Shown: positions 20,339 through 32,022 of the stretch, in pieces
Numbering within the stretch: the first letter of the stretch is position 1
Layout: each line of letters begins with the position of its first letter
NCBI GenBank assembly: GCA_024867545.1
Contig: JANFNE010000003.1
Coordinates: forward strand, 1,922,001 to 1,986,000
DNA: 64,000 nt
Source of the DNA: Phytopythium helicoides
Taxonomy: Eukaryota; Oomycota; Peronosporomycetes; Pythiales; Pythiaceae
Reading direction: 5' to 3'
Notes under the pieces: generated by a model
Database searches by the model: none
What the model saw: only the letters and a program-made list of their open reading frames with translations
Told to the model about the DNA's origin: nothing
Made by a program: the position numbers and the translations under genes

Positions 20339-21754
20339 CTACTTCTTCGGTCGGAGAGTGCCGTTAAGTCCGCGGAACCACCGCGAGCTTGAAGGGATGC
20401 CTGGCGCATTGGCTCGGCAAAACGATCGCGCCGCGAAGGCAGGGCGACTATTAAAAGCTGACTGACTCGGAGTAGCAGTCGTAACCCCAAAACGCGACGA
20501 TGCCAATGGTGAAGGCGCCGCCGGATTTCCAAATGAGAACGAGTCGAGCTCGAAAACGTTGACGAAGAGGTACCAAATCCAGATCCGAAGCCTGATTGCG
20601 GAACTGATTGACCAAATGCGAAGCCTGCACCGAACGCACTCGCGTTTGTTGACGCAGTCCCGAAGCCAGAAAAAGCGCGGCTCGGATACAGCGGATGCTC
20701 GTTGAACTTGTCCAGAATGTCTTGCTTTGCCTGGATAAATACATCGTACACACTTGCATCAACGCATACGATGGCGATCGTGCCACACCAGTCGCTGTTC
20801 AATCGCAGAAACGTCTGGATCGCGCGAAGTCCGACTTGTGCAGCTCCCTTTGCTGGTATTCCTTGATTACCAGTTGAGATGGACGTCAGAGCGACACACC
20901 GAAGACCCTCGCGTACTACAGCACTCATGGCATTCCTGTAAGTCGCATCAAGCTGCGGGTAGCAGTAATCAGATGAGAAGCTTGGACCCACGCAGTGGAT
21001 TAGCTTCTCCACACCCGCATTGAATCCCGGTGTGGTGACGACCGAGCCAACGGAATGGGCGTAACCGAATTGCGGTTGCTTCACAAACTCGCTCAACTCT
21101 GTTCCCTGCTCGCTCGAATACGGCTCCCGCTGCGCCGTTGTGAGGGTTTGTCAAGTGTGCGTTGGTAGGGAAGATGATGCCGTCAATTGGTGTCCCGTCC
21201 ACTTCTCGGAACGTCCGCAGGTCGCCGCGGACGACGCGCACAGACTTGTCAAACATCTCTCGCTCATCGTATGTACGCAAGAAATCACGGAACTGCTGGC
21301 ACGAGTGCTTGATGTTTGTCCAGTTCCATCCTCGATCGCGAGCAGGGACGTTCAAGAAGCGCAGAGTTGGTGGGAGTGGAGCACCGAAGTGCTTGAGCAT
21401 CAACTCACTCCACATCAACGCGTCGTACGGAGCTAGTGTGCGGCTGGTCTGGAATGTCATGGACACTTTGTCGATGGAGGCAGCGTCCATCTGCCTCAGC
21501 AGTAGCTTCTGGTGCTTCTCATCGTCCTTCTTGGTCGTGGTGGTCGAGTTGCTGGGCTTGGAGAGTGGGGAGTTGTTTGCGAGTCGCTGGCGCTTGGAGA
21601 GTGGAGAGTTGTTTGCGAGTCGCTTTCGCTTGGAGAGTCGGGAGTTGTTTGGGAGTTGCTGGCGCTTGGACAAACAACTCCCGACTGGCCAAGCGCCACG
21701 GGAGTTGTTTGTCTGGCGCTTGGTATCTCGTGCGTTGGTTTTGGTCTTAGGCAT
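20339..21754 (-). pseudogene. FG-tailed macro-domain gene, copy B3, frameshifted and with repeat-expanded N-terminus
   Basis: It opens MPKTKTNARDTKRQ and has an N-terminus about 46 residues longer than B1, because the basic SKRQRLANNSPL unit is repeated. One extra G at about 21105 (GCAGGGAAC against GCAGGAAC) breaks the frame inside FERAG. The macro domain resumes (MSEFVKQPQFGYAHS, GFNAGVEKLIHCVGP, SISTGNQGIPAKGAA). A one-base loss near 20545 shifts the FG tail, and the conserved ending RWFRGLNGTLRPKK is found in a third frame at 20339-20386. The tail between has diverged more than the domain. Either decayed or affected by assembly indels. Confidence 0.7.
21555..21715 (-). repeat. Coding minisatellite in macro copy B3
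   Basis: Imperfect repeats of about 30-36 bp on the minus strand encode tandem SKRQRLANNSPL-like units (also SKRKRLANNSPL and SKRQQLPNNSRL). Copies B1 and B2 have one such unit. The unit resembles a basic nuclear-localisation signal, so its number might affect targeting. Confidence 0.75.
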
Positions 21755-22154
21755 TTTTTGCTTGAGTGGCAGGTGGCGGATTTATGAATGACAGATGCTA
21801 GAAGGCGCGAGCTTGGCGTGTTGTAGCGCTTTGCTAGTCGACTAACGCGGCACGTAATGCGTCATTGGTCAAGTGAATCATTCAGGAGATTCGAGTGATG
21901 GTAACTTCAACAAAAAGACAGAGAGTGATAGTCATAGGTATCCACTAAGACGACGGCTTTGGCCTTCGTTTCGTCGACAGTTCCGCGTCCACAGACGATG
22001 AAGCGCTTCTATAGGCATGCGCTACTTACTGTGTTGCAACCGCTCACATTGCGATATTTCGCCACGCAATTTTCTCGATGTTATTGTGTCAATCGACACA
22101 TTATCGACTCGACTAGCTATCTACAGCTCAGCCGCTCATACTACGCACAACGCT

Positions 22155-23626
22155 TTAGCTGCTGCCGTGGACAGCAGTGTAGTTGTAGTACACTTCATTC
22201 TCGAACTCCGGGGCGCAGTACGGGAACGTCGCGTCGTTCTCCGTAGGAGCGAAGAGCTGCTTGCCCGTCGTGTACGTCACGTAGCAGCCGAGGATGGTAC
22301 AGATGACCGCGACGATGATACCAGGAATCTTCTCCCAAAGAGGAATCTTGTCCCACGCCTTGTAGAAGTAAAACACGATTGGAAGCACGATCGAGTTGGC
22401 GGTGTTGCACGACGCGCCAATGAAGTCGCTGAACTCGCCAAAGTCATCCTTCCACACGACAGCAAGGATGACAAGCACGACGATGATAGCAATGCGGAGC
22501 AGCGCGTACTTGATGACGTTGGCACCCTTGTACTCAGCAGCTTCCAGCTCGGCATCGTCCGTATTGTAGCGGTGTCAGCCATCGACACAACCGACATCTT
22601 GGACGAACGGCGCTCCTTCTCAATGCCGTCAGCAGGAGTCGAAGCATCAGCGTACGAGATGGCGTTCTCAACATCGTCAGCAGGCTTCTTGTGCATTCCG
22701 AGAAGCAGACGCTCCGAGATGTAGAAGGCTGGGTTGATGATGACAGCGAAACCAATCGTGATGTGAAGCTGCATGAACAGGAACGCGAGCACCACCATGC
22801 CTTGGTCCGGAGAGAAGCCGAGCGCCGTGAGGCCCGTCTCAGCGTTGGGGTAGATAGTGAAGAGGAGGTTGCCCGAGATCTGGCACCCGACAGCAGAGTA
22901 ACCCGTGGAAGCAAGAGTGAGGAACAGGCACGAGATGAACGTGAGGGTAGCGAGCACGACACCGGGCATGCGCGTGGGAACGCTGTGCTGGCGCTGGACA
23001 TCCGGGATGACGATACCAGCACCGTAAGCAAGCGCAAGGTTACCAAAAGCGTTCACGACCTGCTGGAACTTGAGATCCGGCTCCGGAACCGACGGGTGAC
23101 CACGCATGCCATGCATGACCACAGCGACACCAATGACATCAGCAATGATTGTACCCGCGCATCCGGCGAAAGCAGCACCAGCTCCTTCCTTGAGAGTTGG
23201 GGTGAGGCATACCGGAAGCACGGTGACCGCCATGAGGATGATCCATGTAGTTTGGCTAAAAGCACCGGGGAACAGATCGTCGAGTAGCGTGCCGCCAAGC
23301 ACGAGGAACACAGCCGGCACAAGCAGGCAGGTACTGATCTGAGCAACCACAGCCAGCCAGCGACCGGTCTTACCCATGCACCACTCGCCCATGTCACCGT
23401 AGGTCTTGACAGATCTGGGGGCCATGAGCATTGTCTTCGAAATGCACCAGCCGGCGTAGACGTTGGCGAAGGCCATGAAGAGCAGAGCGAGCGTAGCAAT
23501 CACCGGTCCAGCACGCGAGAAGTTGCCGGGCATACCAAGAGTACCAATGCCGTAGACGCAGCAGAAGATGCTGAAGGCAGCCTTGAGGTCGTCGGTAATG
23601 ATCCACTTGCGGCCTTCCTTGGCCAT
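22155..23626 (-). pseudogene. AAAP-family amino acid permease, copy 2, one frameshift
   Basis: The start MAKEGRKWIITDDLKAAF at 23626 is fixed by homology and by an initiator-like element at 23685-23700. The frame is intact through about 350 residues (IGTLGMPGNFSRAGP, PDVQRQHS, SSKMSVVSMADTA). A one-base deletion near 22565 (GTATTGTAGCGG against GTGTTGTAGGCA in copy 4) then shifts it. The C-terminal 107 residues (ILAVVWKDDFGEFSDFIGA to TAVHGSS) continue in the next frame. Only one lesion in 1.47 kb suggests either recent inactivation or an assembly error. Its 3' part was copied to 15293. Confidence 0.75.
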
Positions 23627-23684
23627 CTTTGCTTCTCCAGGTTCTTGAGGGCAGGTGAGGTGGATGACTTGAGCTCGAGGCGGC

Positions 23685-23700
23685 GAATTGAAAAGTGAAC
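23685..23700 (-). promoter_or_regulatory. Initiator-like core promoter of permease 2
   Basis: The minus strand reads GTTCACTTTTCAATTC, 13 of 16 matches to GCTCATTYYNCAWTTT, about 60 nt upstream of the start codon. Equivalent elements are at the same place in the other three permeases. Confidence 0.5.
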
Positions 23701-23929
23701 TGGGCGGCCGTCCGAGATTAAGGCCGACGGCTAGAAGTTCATTACTGACTTGCTTTGGCGATGGACAAGCCCCCTCAATATAGGTAAAACACACCTTACT
23801 ACCTAATTTGAGTCTAAATAGGCAGTATCATTTTAAAGCTATTTTCAATTGAACATCTGTCTCTAAATAGGCATTTTGCAAAATAGGATTCGGACTTTGA
23901 CACTACCTAGTTTAAGATCTGGAGATGGA

Positions 23930-24180
23930 CACATTTTAATCTGCAAGCAAATTAATGATGGTCCATCTCCCTGGTAACGGCTCTCTTTGATTATGTTGGA
24001 ATTTGTATGTCGACGCCACGAGATATCCGGACCGCGCCAACTGCGAGGCATTTGGCCAATCAGAGAGCTCAAATTCGTGACTCGCGGTGCATCACAACTA
24101 ATCAGCCCATGTATGTGCAACTGTCCGCTGACATAAGTGGACAAATGAGAATACCGACAACACGTCCGCACCAACACATC
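23930..24180. promoter_or_regulatory. Upstream block shared with permease 1
   Basis: ATCCGGACCGCGCCAACTGC and the CCAAT box TTGGCCAATCAGAG are collinear with the block at 19150-19260. The intervening 24200-24720 shows nothing recognisable. Confidence 0.45.
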
Positions 24181-24720
24181 GTACAGTACAGAAATGAAAG
24201 CGTTCCTTCGTCAATTGCTCTGCCGGTAACTGACTGTGCGTCTTCGCGTGAGGTTTGGGTTTGATCGAAGCGAGGTGCAGCCCATCCGGGTCGACTCCTG
24301 CGTTGAGCGAGCGACCAGCGGTTTGAGTACCATTGCAGAAACTAGCGAGGTGCTCCCATATTACTAAGGGCTCATCTCACGTGTACACGATTCAAAACAC
24401 TGTGCAAAATATGGATGGGGACCAAAGACCAGCTGACACGGGTACAGTACAACAGCGCTGGCAGAGATCGTCACCGTCGAGGAGGAGAGTTCTCGAAATA
24501 CGTAACTATATGGTGCGACTCGCCAACAAAGCACCGGAAATTTGACTGTGCTGCCTGTGATGTGGATTAATGTAGATTGTGCAGAGTGACTGGCAAACCG
24601 CAAAATTGCTGGAAAATAGGAAACGAGGCGGCTTCAACGCAGAAATTGGACATCATATTGGACTGTCATATGCTCGCACAGGTACTCCCAACGGTACATT
24701 GCGCACTACTCGAAGCCTAC

Positions 24721-26206
24721 TTAGCTGCTGAGGTGCGCGGCGGTGTAGTTGTAGTACACCTCGTTCTCGTACTTGGGCGAGCAGAACGGGAAGGTCGCGT
24801 CGTTGTCCGACGGGTCGAACAGCTCCTTGCCAGTCGTGTAGGTCACGTAGCAACCGAGCACCGTGCAGACGATCACGACAATGACGCCGGGAATCTTCTG
24901 CCACAGAGGGATCTTTGCCCATGCCTTGTAAAAGTAAAACACAATGGGAAGGATGATCGAGTTGAGCGAGTTGCACGCGGCACCAATAAAGTCGCTGAAG
25001 TCGCCAAAATGGTCCTTCTCGACCACTGCAAGAATGACGAGGATCACAATAACTGAGACCCGAAGGATCACATACTTCAGCGCATTGGCGCCCTTGTACT
25101 CAGCAGCCTCAATCTCGGCCTCGTTGTTGATGCGGGCAGTGTCAGGCCATCGACACGATCGACATCTTGGACGAACGACGCTCGCTGTGAATCACAGGCA
25201 TCGCTGGGCGGGGTAGACGCATCCTCATAGTTGATAGCGTTCTCGATGTCATCAGCCGGACGCTTGTGCATGCCAAGAACAATGCGCTCGAGCAAGTAGA
25301 ACGCCGGGTTGATGATGACAGCGAAACCAATCGTGATGTGAAGCTGCATGAACAGGAACGCGAGCACAACGGCACCCTGATCCGGAGAGAAGCCGAGCGC
25401 CGTGAGGCCCGTCTCAGCGTTGGGGTAGATCGTGAAGAGGAGGTTGCCCGAGATCTGGCAGCCGACAGCCGAGTAACCCGTGGAAGCCAGGGTCAGGAAC
25501 AGGCACGAAATGAAGAGAAGCGTGGCAATCACAACTCCTGGCATCCGAGTCGGCACGCTATGTTGGCGCTGCACGTCTGGGATAATGATACCGGCTCCGT
25601 AGGCGAGTGCGAGATTGCCGAAAGCGTTGGCAACTTGTTCAAACTTGAGGTCCGGGAACGGCACGGACGGGTGGACCGCGCATGCCGTACATGACGACGG
25701 ACACGCCGATGATATCCGCGATGAGAGTACCCGCGCAGCCCTGCGAAAGCAGCACCAGCTCCTTCCTTGAGAGTGGGGATCAAGCAGACAGGGAGAACAA
25801 GCAGCGCCATGAGGACGATCCACGTCTTTTGACTGAAAGCATCCGGGAACAAGTCCACAAGCAGCGAGCCGCCGAGCACGAGGAAAACACACGGGATGAG
25901 GAGACACGTGCTCATTTGAGCAATGGTGCAAAGCCAGCGACCAGTCTTGCCCATGCACCACTCGCCCATGTCACCGTAGGTCTTGACGCTCCTCGGGGCC
26001 ATCAGCATGGTCTTGGTGATGCACCAACCAGCGTAAATGTTGGCGAAGGCCATGAAGAGCAGGGCGAGCGTGGCAATCGTAGGTCCCGCTCGCGAGAAGT
26101 TACCGGGCATACCAAGAGTACCAATGCCGTAGACGCAGCAGAAGATGCTGAAGGCGGCCTTGAGGTCGTCACCCATGATCCAGCGGCGACCGTCCGACTT
26201 GGTCAT
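24721..26206 (-). pseudogene. AAAP-family amino acid permease, copy 3, several frameshifts
   Basis: Starts MTKSDGRRWIMGDDLKAAF at 26206, with an initiator-like CCTCATTCTCCAATTC at 26288-26273. Relative to the intact copies there are one-base insertions near 25738 (CAGCCCTGCG) and 25675 (GGGTGGACCG). The segment replacing the SSKMSVVSMAD loop near 25200 is scrambled, and there is an extra G near 25147. All family blocks remain in order down to the C-terminal YYNYTAAHLSS at 24721. At least four frame changes make this the most decayed of the four permeases. Confidence 0.75.
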
Positions 26207-26272
26207 GACTGGCGAGCTGTCTTGAGAGCGTTGGGGAGCTTTCCGTGTGGTGCTGCTTGAGCCGAAGGAGGA

Positions 26273-26288
26273 GAATTGGAGAATGAGG
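26273..26288 (-). promoter_or_regulatory. Initiator-like core promoter of permease 3
   Basis: CCTCATTCTCCAATTC on the minus strand matches the oomycete initiator consensus at 14 of 16 positions and lies 67 nt upstream of the ATG. Confidence 0.55.
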
Positions 26289-26989
26289 CGATTGGTGACC
26301 AGACCACTCGCTATGAGCTGGGCCACGACGAGCCGGAGCTCCAGAGTCACAGTCCCCGTCGCAGTTGCTGAACATGGGATCAGTAGCTCCCTCTGCTGTG
26401 CAGCACCTCAACGGACATACCCGTTGACGTCTAGCCCGGTGTTGCACGGCTCACATGAGTGCATAGCCGGAATTGGCGAGCTCTTGGCGTAATCGCGCCA
26501 ATTCATACAGAGGCCAAGACAATCCCGTGAGATCGACCACAGGCCGGCCTTGAGCCGGCGCGGAGTAATCCTCGGCTCAAAAAGCAGAAAACGTCCAAGG
26601 CTCCGTACGTTCTCATCGCAGCCAGCGAGCCTCGTTGCGACGGAGCTGCTTGCAGTTGCGCGGAGATCCGGAGCCGGCGAGCCCAATCGAGCGTCGACGT
26701 CGTTGTGACAAGGTCGCCGATTTCGTTAGAACGGTCCATGCTACGTCACATGAATGGTTTCTTGAGCGTCAAAGCTTTTTGTGATTACCGCGCCGTTCCG
26801 TGCTTTTCTTTTTCTAGTGGTTGACGCAACGCAGCGTCAAATGACAAGAAGACAGCAGCAATGCGGCCGAGCACGACGAAATCGTGGACTGCGATCTCAA
26901 TATGCTTTGTGCAGACATTTTACTCCTCGGATCCTTTGAAGGTGATTGATTCGTCAGATTGTCTAATACCCTTCATCGACCGGCATCCG

Positions 26990-27312
26990 AGCTGTGATCC
27001 AACATTTGCATTGCTGGATCTGCTCGTTCCTAAATGTAGTTGGGAGAACACGGGAATAGAGAGCAGGATAATTAGGATCGAGAGCAGGAATCTTGTCGGG
27101 GAGTGCGAGAATGATGCGAAGCCAATGCAGAATGCGAAGTACCGCAAACCAACACATCGCAATTGCGGCGATTCAACATTTGCGTTGCTGGATCTGTTCA
27201 TTCCTAGTTGGGAGAGCGCAAGCGCTACGAGAATTGAGAGCAGGATAGTTAGGATCGGCGTGGTGTAGAATGCAAGTACCGCAACGATTAGCAAACCAAC
27301 ACATCGCAACTA
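26990..27312. repeat. Two imperfect tandem copies of a ~140-175-bp unit
   Basis: The blocks CAACATTTGC-TTGCTGGATCTG (27000 and 27174), GAGAGCAGGATA-TTAGGATCG (about 27058 and 27236) and ACCGCAA..CCAACACATCGCAA (about 27141 and 27277) recur in the same order. Both copies are AT-richer than the surrounding genes. No coding content is visible. The rest of 26289-27744 also shows no gene, apart from an (AAG)n microsatellite near 27605. Confidence 0.7.
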
Positions 27313-27744
27313 TTTTTGTGCAAGCGCAGGCAATGTATATCGATGTGTCTTCAGTACCACCGCCATGATCTCGACTCCAGCAAAGCCGACCACAGGAACA
27401 AAGGTGGTGGGAAACATACCTGGAACGACAAGAACCGAGAAAATGAGGAAACATTCACCACTTGTACGACGTGCAGTGCGGACTCTGCTTGCCCTTTGCA
27501 GCTATTCAGATCCAATTGACTCAATTGATGCGAAGCGCTGCTCTTGCTAACGAGGACTCATCGGGACTCGAAATTGATCGACTACCAACTCCATAAGGAC
27601 TTACAAGAAGAAGAAGAAGATGATGAAGAACAAGAAAATCGTTGTTGACAGCTACACTACTCGGGCATCGATAGGAATACGGCGGAATGTCCGTGGTCCA
27701 TCTAACTCGCTCATACTCCCAGTGGTCTGAGCTTTCTTCTTTGC

Positions 27745-29226
27745 TTAGCTGCTGAGGTGCTCGGCGGTGTAGTTGTAGTACACCACGTTCTCGAACTCCG
27801 GAGCACAGTACGGGAACGTGGCATCGTTCTCCGTCGGGTCGAAGAGCTGCTTGCCCGTCGTGTAGGTCACGTAGCAGCCAAGCGCCGTGCAGACAATCAC
27901 AACAATGATGCCCGGGATCTTCTCCCAGATCGTCACCTTGTCCCACGCCTTGTAGAAGTAAAAGATGATCGGCAGGATGATCGAGTTGAGCGAGTTGCAC
28001 GCGGCACCAATGAAGTCCGTGAACTCACCAAAGTCGTCCTTCCAAACGACTGCGAGGATAACGAGCACGACGATGATGGCAACGCGGAGGATCACGTACT
28101 TGAGCGCGTTCACTCCGCGGTACTCGGCAGCCTCCAGCTCGGCGTCGTCCGTGTTGTAGGCAGTATCAGCCATCGACACAACCGACATCTTGGACGAGCG
28201 GCGATCGCCACCATGGACGAGGTTGTCGCCAGGGGTGGTGGCATCCGCGTAGTTGGCAGCATTCTCAATGTCGTGCTGCTGCTTCTTGTGCATTCCAAGA
28301 ACAATGCGCTCGAGCAGGTAGAACGCCGGGTTGATGATCACAGCGAAACCAATCGTGATGTGAAGCTGCATGAACAGGAACGCGAGCACCACCATGCCTT
28401 GGTCCGGAGCGAAGCCAAGGCTAGTCAGGCCCGTAACGGAGTCCGGGTAGATAGTGAAGAGGAGGTTGCCCGAGATCTGGCACCCGACAGCAGAGTAACC
28501 CGTGGTCGCGAGGGTCAGGAACAAGCACGAAATGAACGTGAGCGTAGCGAGCACAACACCAGGCATGCGCGTGGGAACGCTGTGCTGGCGCTGCACATCC
28601 GGGATAATGATACCGGCGCCGTAAGCAAGCGCAAGGTTACCAAAAGCGTTGGCGACCTGCTGGAACTTGAGATCCGGCTCCGGAACCGACGGGTGGCCAC
28701 GCATGCCGTGCATGACCACAGCGACACCAATGACGTCGGCAATGATGGTACCCGCGCATCCAGCGAAAGCAGCACCAGCTCCTTCCTTGAGAGTTGGGGT
28801 GAGGCATACCGGAAGCACAGTGAGGGCCATGAGGATGATCCACGTCTGCTGGCTGAATGCACCCGGGAAAAGGTCCATGAGCAGCGTACCTCCGAGCACC
28901 AAGAAGGCACACGGAATGAGCAAGCACGTGCTCATCTGAGCGAACGTGCAAAGCCATCGGCCGGGCTTGCCAAGGCACCACTCGCCCATGTCACCGTAGG
29001 TCTTGACGGATCTGGGGGCCATGAGCATGGTCTTGGTGATGCAGAAGCCGGCGTAGACGTTGGCGAAGGCCATGAAGAAGAGCGCGAGCGTAGCGATCAC
29101 GGGCCCGGCGCGAGAGTAGTTACCAGGCATACCAAGAGTACCAATGCCGTAGACGCAGCAGAAGATGCTGAAGGCGGCCTTGAGGTCGTCGGCCATGATC
29201 CACTTGCGGCCCTCGGTCGCAGTCAT
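27745..29226 (-). CDS. AAAP-family amino acid permease, copy 4
   Basis: 493 residues from MTATEGRKWIMADDLKAAF at 29226. This start sits about 100 nt downstream of an initiator-like element, and the extra 66 upstream codons contain that element. The family signature IGTLGMPGNYSRAGP, about eleven hydrophobic helices, the AYGAGIIIPDVQRQHS helix and a regulatory-looking loop (DRRSSKMSVVSMADTA) are all present. The C-terminus ends YNYTAEHLSS. It is intact and, with copy 1, one of two apparently functional members. A 561-codon antisense frame spans the whole gene but reflects codon bias. Confidence 0.88.
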   Translation of the reverse strand: MTATEGRKWIMADDLKAAFSIFCCVYGIGTLGMPGNYSRAGPVIATLALFFMAFANVYAGFCITKTMLMAPRSVKTYGDMGEWCLGKPGRWLCTFAQMSTCLLIPCAFLVLGGTLLMDLFPGAFSQQTWIILMALTVLPVCLTPTLKEGAGAAFAGCAGTIIADVIGVAVVMHGMRGHPSVPEPDLKFQQVANAFGNLALAYGAGIIIPDVQRQHSVPTRMPGVVLATLTFISCLFLTLATTGYSAVGCQISGNLLFTIYPDSVTGLTSLGFAPDQGMVVLAFLFMQLHITIGFAVIINPAFYLLERIVLGMHKKQQHDIENAANYADATTPGDNLVHGGDRRSSKMSVVSMADTAYNTDDAELEAAEYRGVNALKYVILRVAIIVVLVILAVVWKDDFGEFTDFIGAACNSLNSIILPIIFYFYKAWDKVTIWEKIPGIIVVIVCTALGCYVTYTTGKQLFDPTENDATFPYCAPEFENVVYYNYTAEHLSS

Positions 29227-29318
29227 GGTGGTCGAAGGAGAGATTGGACCGGTCGGAGAAGTGGGCTTGACTGGGGCTTCGAAGGTCCGTCGGGAGCGGG
29301 GCTTGAGCTCGAGGCGGA

Positions 29319-29334
29319 GGATTGGGAAGTGAGC
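29319..29334 (-). promoter_or_regulatory. Initiator-like core promoter of permease 4
   Basis: The minus strand reads GCTCACTTCCCAATCC, 13 of 16 matches to GCTCATTYYNCAWTTT, and is followed by CCGCCTCGAG-type sequence shared by permeases 1, 2 and 4. Confidence 0.6.
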
Positions 29335-32022
29335 TGCTCGACGCTCGACACGACACTCGATGGTCGGCTCGTTTGGCCCAAGCCGGCGATGGAGGAACTT
29401 GACGATGGGGGGAACCTCGCGCACCAGAGACAGACCGACTAAAATGCGAGATTAAAATCCCACTAGCCGAGGCGCAAGGCCAGGGAAGAGCTTCTTCAGC
29501 TGGCAGCTAGCCTCGTCCCATGCACCATCAGCTCTCTGCAGAAGTGAGAATTCTCACGCGACGCCACCACATCAGGTGTGAGTTTTGCGCATCCCGCCGC
29601 ACATACGGTTCATCCCGCGCACATGTTCAAGCTGCTCGAGTGCCACCATTCATGCTCGGAGCTGGAGCGTTGGAGGTTTCTTGACAGGGGCCTCGACGCC
29701 GTAATCTGGTGCTGCATCTCCTTTCGGGCGAGAGAATGAGCTGCTCGCGAAGATCCGGAGCGCCAGCCGCCCCGATCCTCATTGAGGTTCCCCAATCGGA
29801 GGTGCCAGGGAAGGCTGACTCGCGCACGGTCACTTTCTCGCAGGGCTTCGACACCGGGATTTTCCGTGATGCACTTGCAAGGCCAGTGCTGACCTCGTGC
29901 AAAGCCTCGCCTCGAGTCACTTTTGTGGCAGCAGGGATCTGCTTTACGTTTGCCCAAGCAAGCAAGCGGGGTGTCGAGCGCTCGTGACGGGTGCATAGGA
30001 AGTGGGCGAGCACCTACAAAAACGAGAATTGCTGACGGAAAATGAAATGTCACGGGATATTTGCCGGTGATCGGCTGTGTGCGCGATTGACACTCCAAAG
30101 AAAACCTTGACGCTTTGAAATGCTTGAAAAGCGTGGGGGCGTTGGCCGTTCCCACTGTGCACCACCACCATCCTCACTTGCATAGCTTTCCTCGTGTTTT
30201 GCCAGGGTACCTACCGTAGAATCACGCGTGTCCGTCGGGCAGATCGTGAATCGTGGACCCAACGTGGCAAGGTGACCGCTGGTGATGCGCAGCAGAGGCA
30301 GCCTCGTCGCGGCTGACTGTCACATCCGGCTCGATGGGGCCGGAATTAGGCTATCTGGTAGTCAAATACTACTGTGTGTGGATTGGATGATATACATGTC
30401 AATGCACCAATCAGAATCCCACGTTTTTGACTTTTGGGTAGTCATGTTGGACATAAAAATGACTACTAGGTAGTTCTTTGTTCAAAATGTTTTCCGGGTA
30501 GTCAAAGTGGTGGCGTCATCACATGGCTCAAACACTTCAACTTGAAGTCGCTTGTCATCGCTGCCTCCATTGGCCCCTTGCTGCGTCGCGGCGTCAACCG
30601 CTTCCCCACGGTGAGCACCAAACCTGATACAGCTGTGTCAATCTCCACATGGAGCTACATACGGACCAAGCGTTTGCGCCTCCGTGTCGCTGCGGTCAGA
30701 CGACGACTGCGAACAGACGATTGCCATCCTCAGCAGCATCTTCTGGACTGCCCAATATACTCGCCACCGCTGTCACATCCCGCAGACGGAGTCGGACGCT
30801 TTACGAATACATGCTTCGAGTCAACGATTGTTGCTTATAAAGCGCGCCAACTAGGACCCTTGTATCACAATATATGCAGTATGCAAAGGTTCAGGCCATT
30901 GCGACACCACCTTCGTAGCCACTCGAGCATCACGCAAGCCCAAGATGACGGATTCCTACCTCCGGATACCCTAGAAACCCTCAAACTTGTCCCTAGGGAT
31001 GCAACTCAATTCTGAACCTGTGTGGATGTGCAACAAGGGGTGGACGCGATCCGTCTCCACCCTTGAGAGACTGCTCATGTAAGTTCAAGTTGTGGCGGTG
31101 ATCGCCAGGTGCACTCGAAATCCATCCTTTTGCTCACGAAAATATATCTTTTCTTCTGGAGACAGAGCTGCTGAAAATGCCCAGTCCCCCAAGAATTATG
31201 CCGAAGCGAAACTCATTGTGTACGTGGCGCTGCTGTAGCCAGCGCTTCGTTACATCGCCATGTACCTTGCTCCCACCACCGGGGATAGTGTGTCTTCTTC
31301 GACAGGTGCTCGAGACGCCGCCAATTATTATATTACCAGTCATGAATCATGATATGGCACCGCAAATGAACGCGCTCACCCAACCCACTTTCACAGTCGC
31401 TGCTATTACTGCTGCGGTCATTGTCTACCGAAGCTCCCGCCATCTACGACGATCTGATAGGCGCGTTGTCCCTACTTTGCTGGGTCGTCATAATCACAAA
31501 ATCTCCAAGCTGGCTTTCCGAGATGACGCCACTCGCGTATAACCACGTTGAATACCATCCTCAACAACGACCGCAAAGCTCGCTGTTGTGACGCTCGCAA
31601 AGCTCAAGTCAACAGAAACCAAGGCTTCCCCGAACCGCCCATCGCCAGGAACCACCTGACACAACCACATGCCCACTGCCCGTACAGGCAATCCCAGCTG
31701 ACGCGACAAGGCATTCAGCAGAACTGCTGCCCATGGATTCGCTCGGTAACTTCGGCGCGACTTATGTTCTTACACGCATGACATTCGTACACTGTCGCTC
31801 ATCTGCTACTCCTACTCTGGAGCAGTATGCCCAGACATCAAGTGATTGAGATACTCACGATGACGAACAATGCACTGCTTTGCATTACTGCTTCTCACGC
31901 TACTGCTAGTCAATGCGTCAACCCATGAACCGATCACCATTGGTCACGTGCTAGATAACAAAGGACGTGATCTGCTCAAACGAAGTCGGTGGTCATAACA
32001 ACTTCGACATAGAGACACTTGT
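29335..32022. other. Long intergenic region, no gene recognised
   Basis: About 2.7 kb. Several frames of 60-180 codons exist on both strands (for example 29610-30155 minus and 30542-31015 plus), but none shows a family motif, a signal peptide or convincing composition. Short recurrences of GGTAGTCAAA occur at 30357-30500. No RNA gene was seen. Confidence 0.3.

Noticed and set aside
27757..29442. 561-codon plus-strand frame spanning permease 4, and similar long antisense frames over other permeases and the GC-rich macro genes
   Set aside because: They mirror conserved genes exactly. High GC at third codon positions removes antisense stops. The translations are rich in Arg, Val, His and Glu and match no family.
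29610..30155. 181-codon minus-strand frame
   Set aside because: No motif, odd composition, and overlapping frames of similar length on both strands.
30542..31015. 157-codon plus-strand frame
   Set aside because: No recognisable domain or start context, and two other frames in the same stretch look equally plausible.
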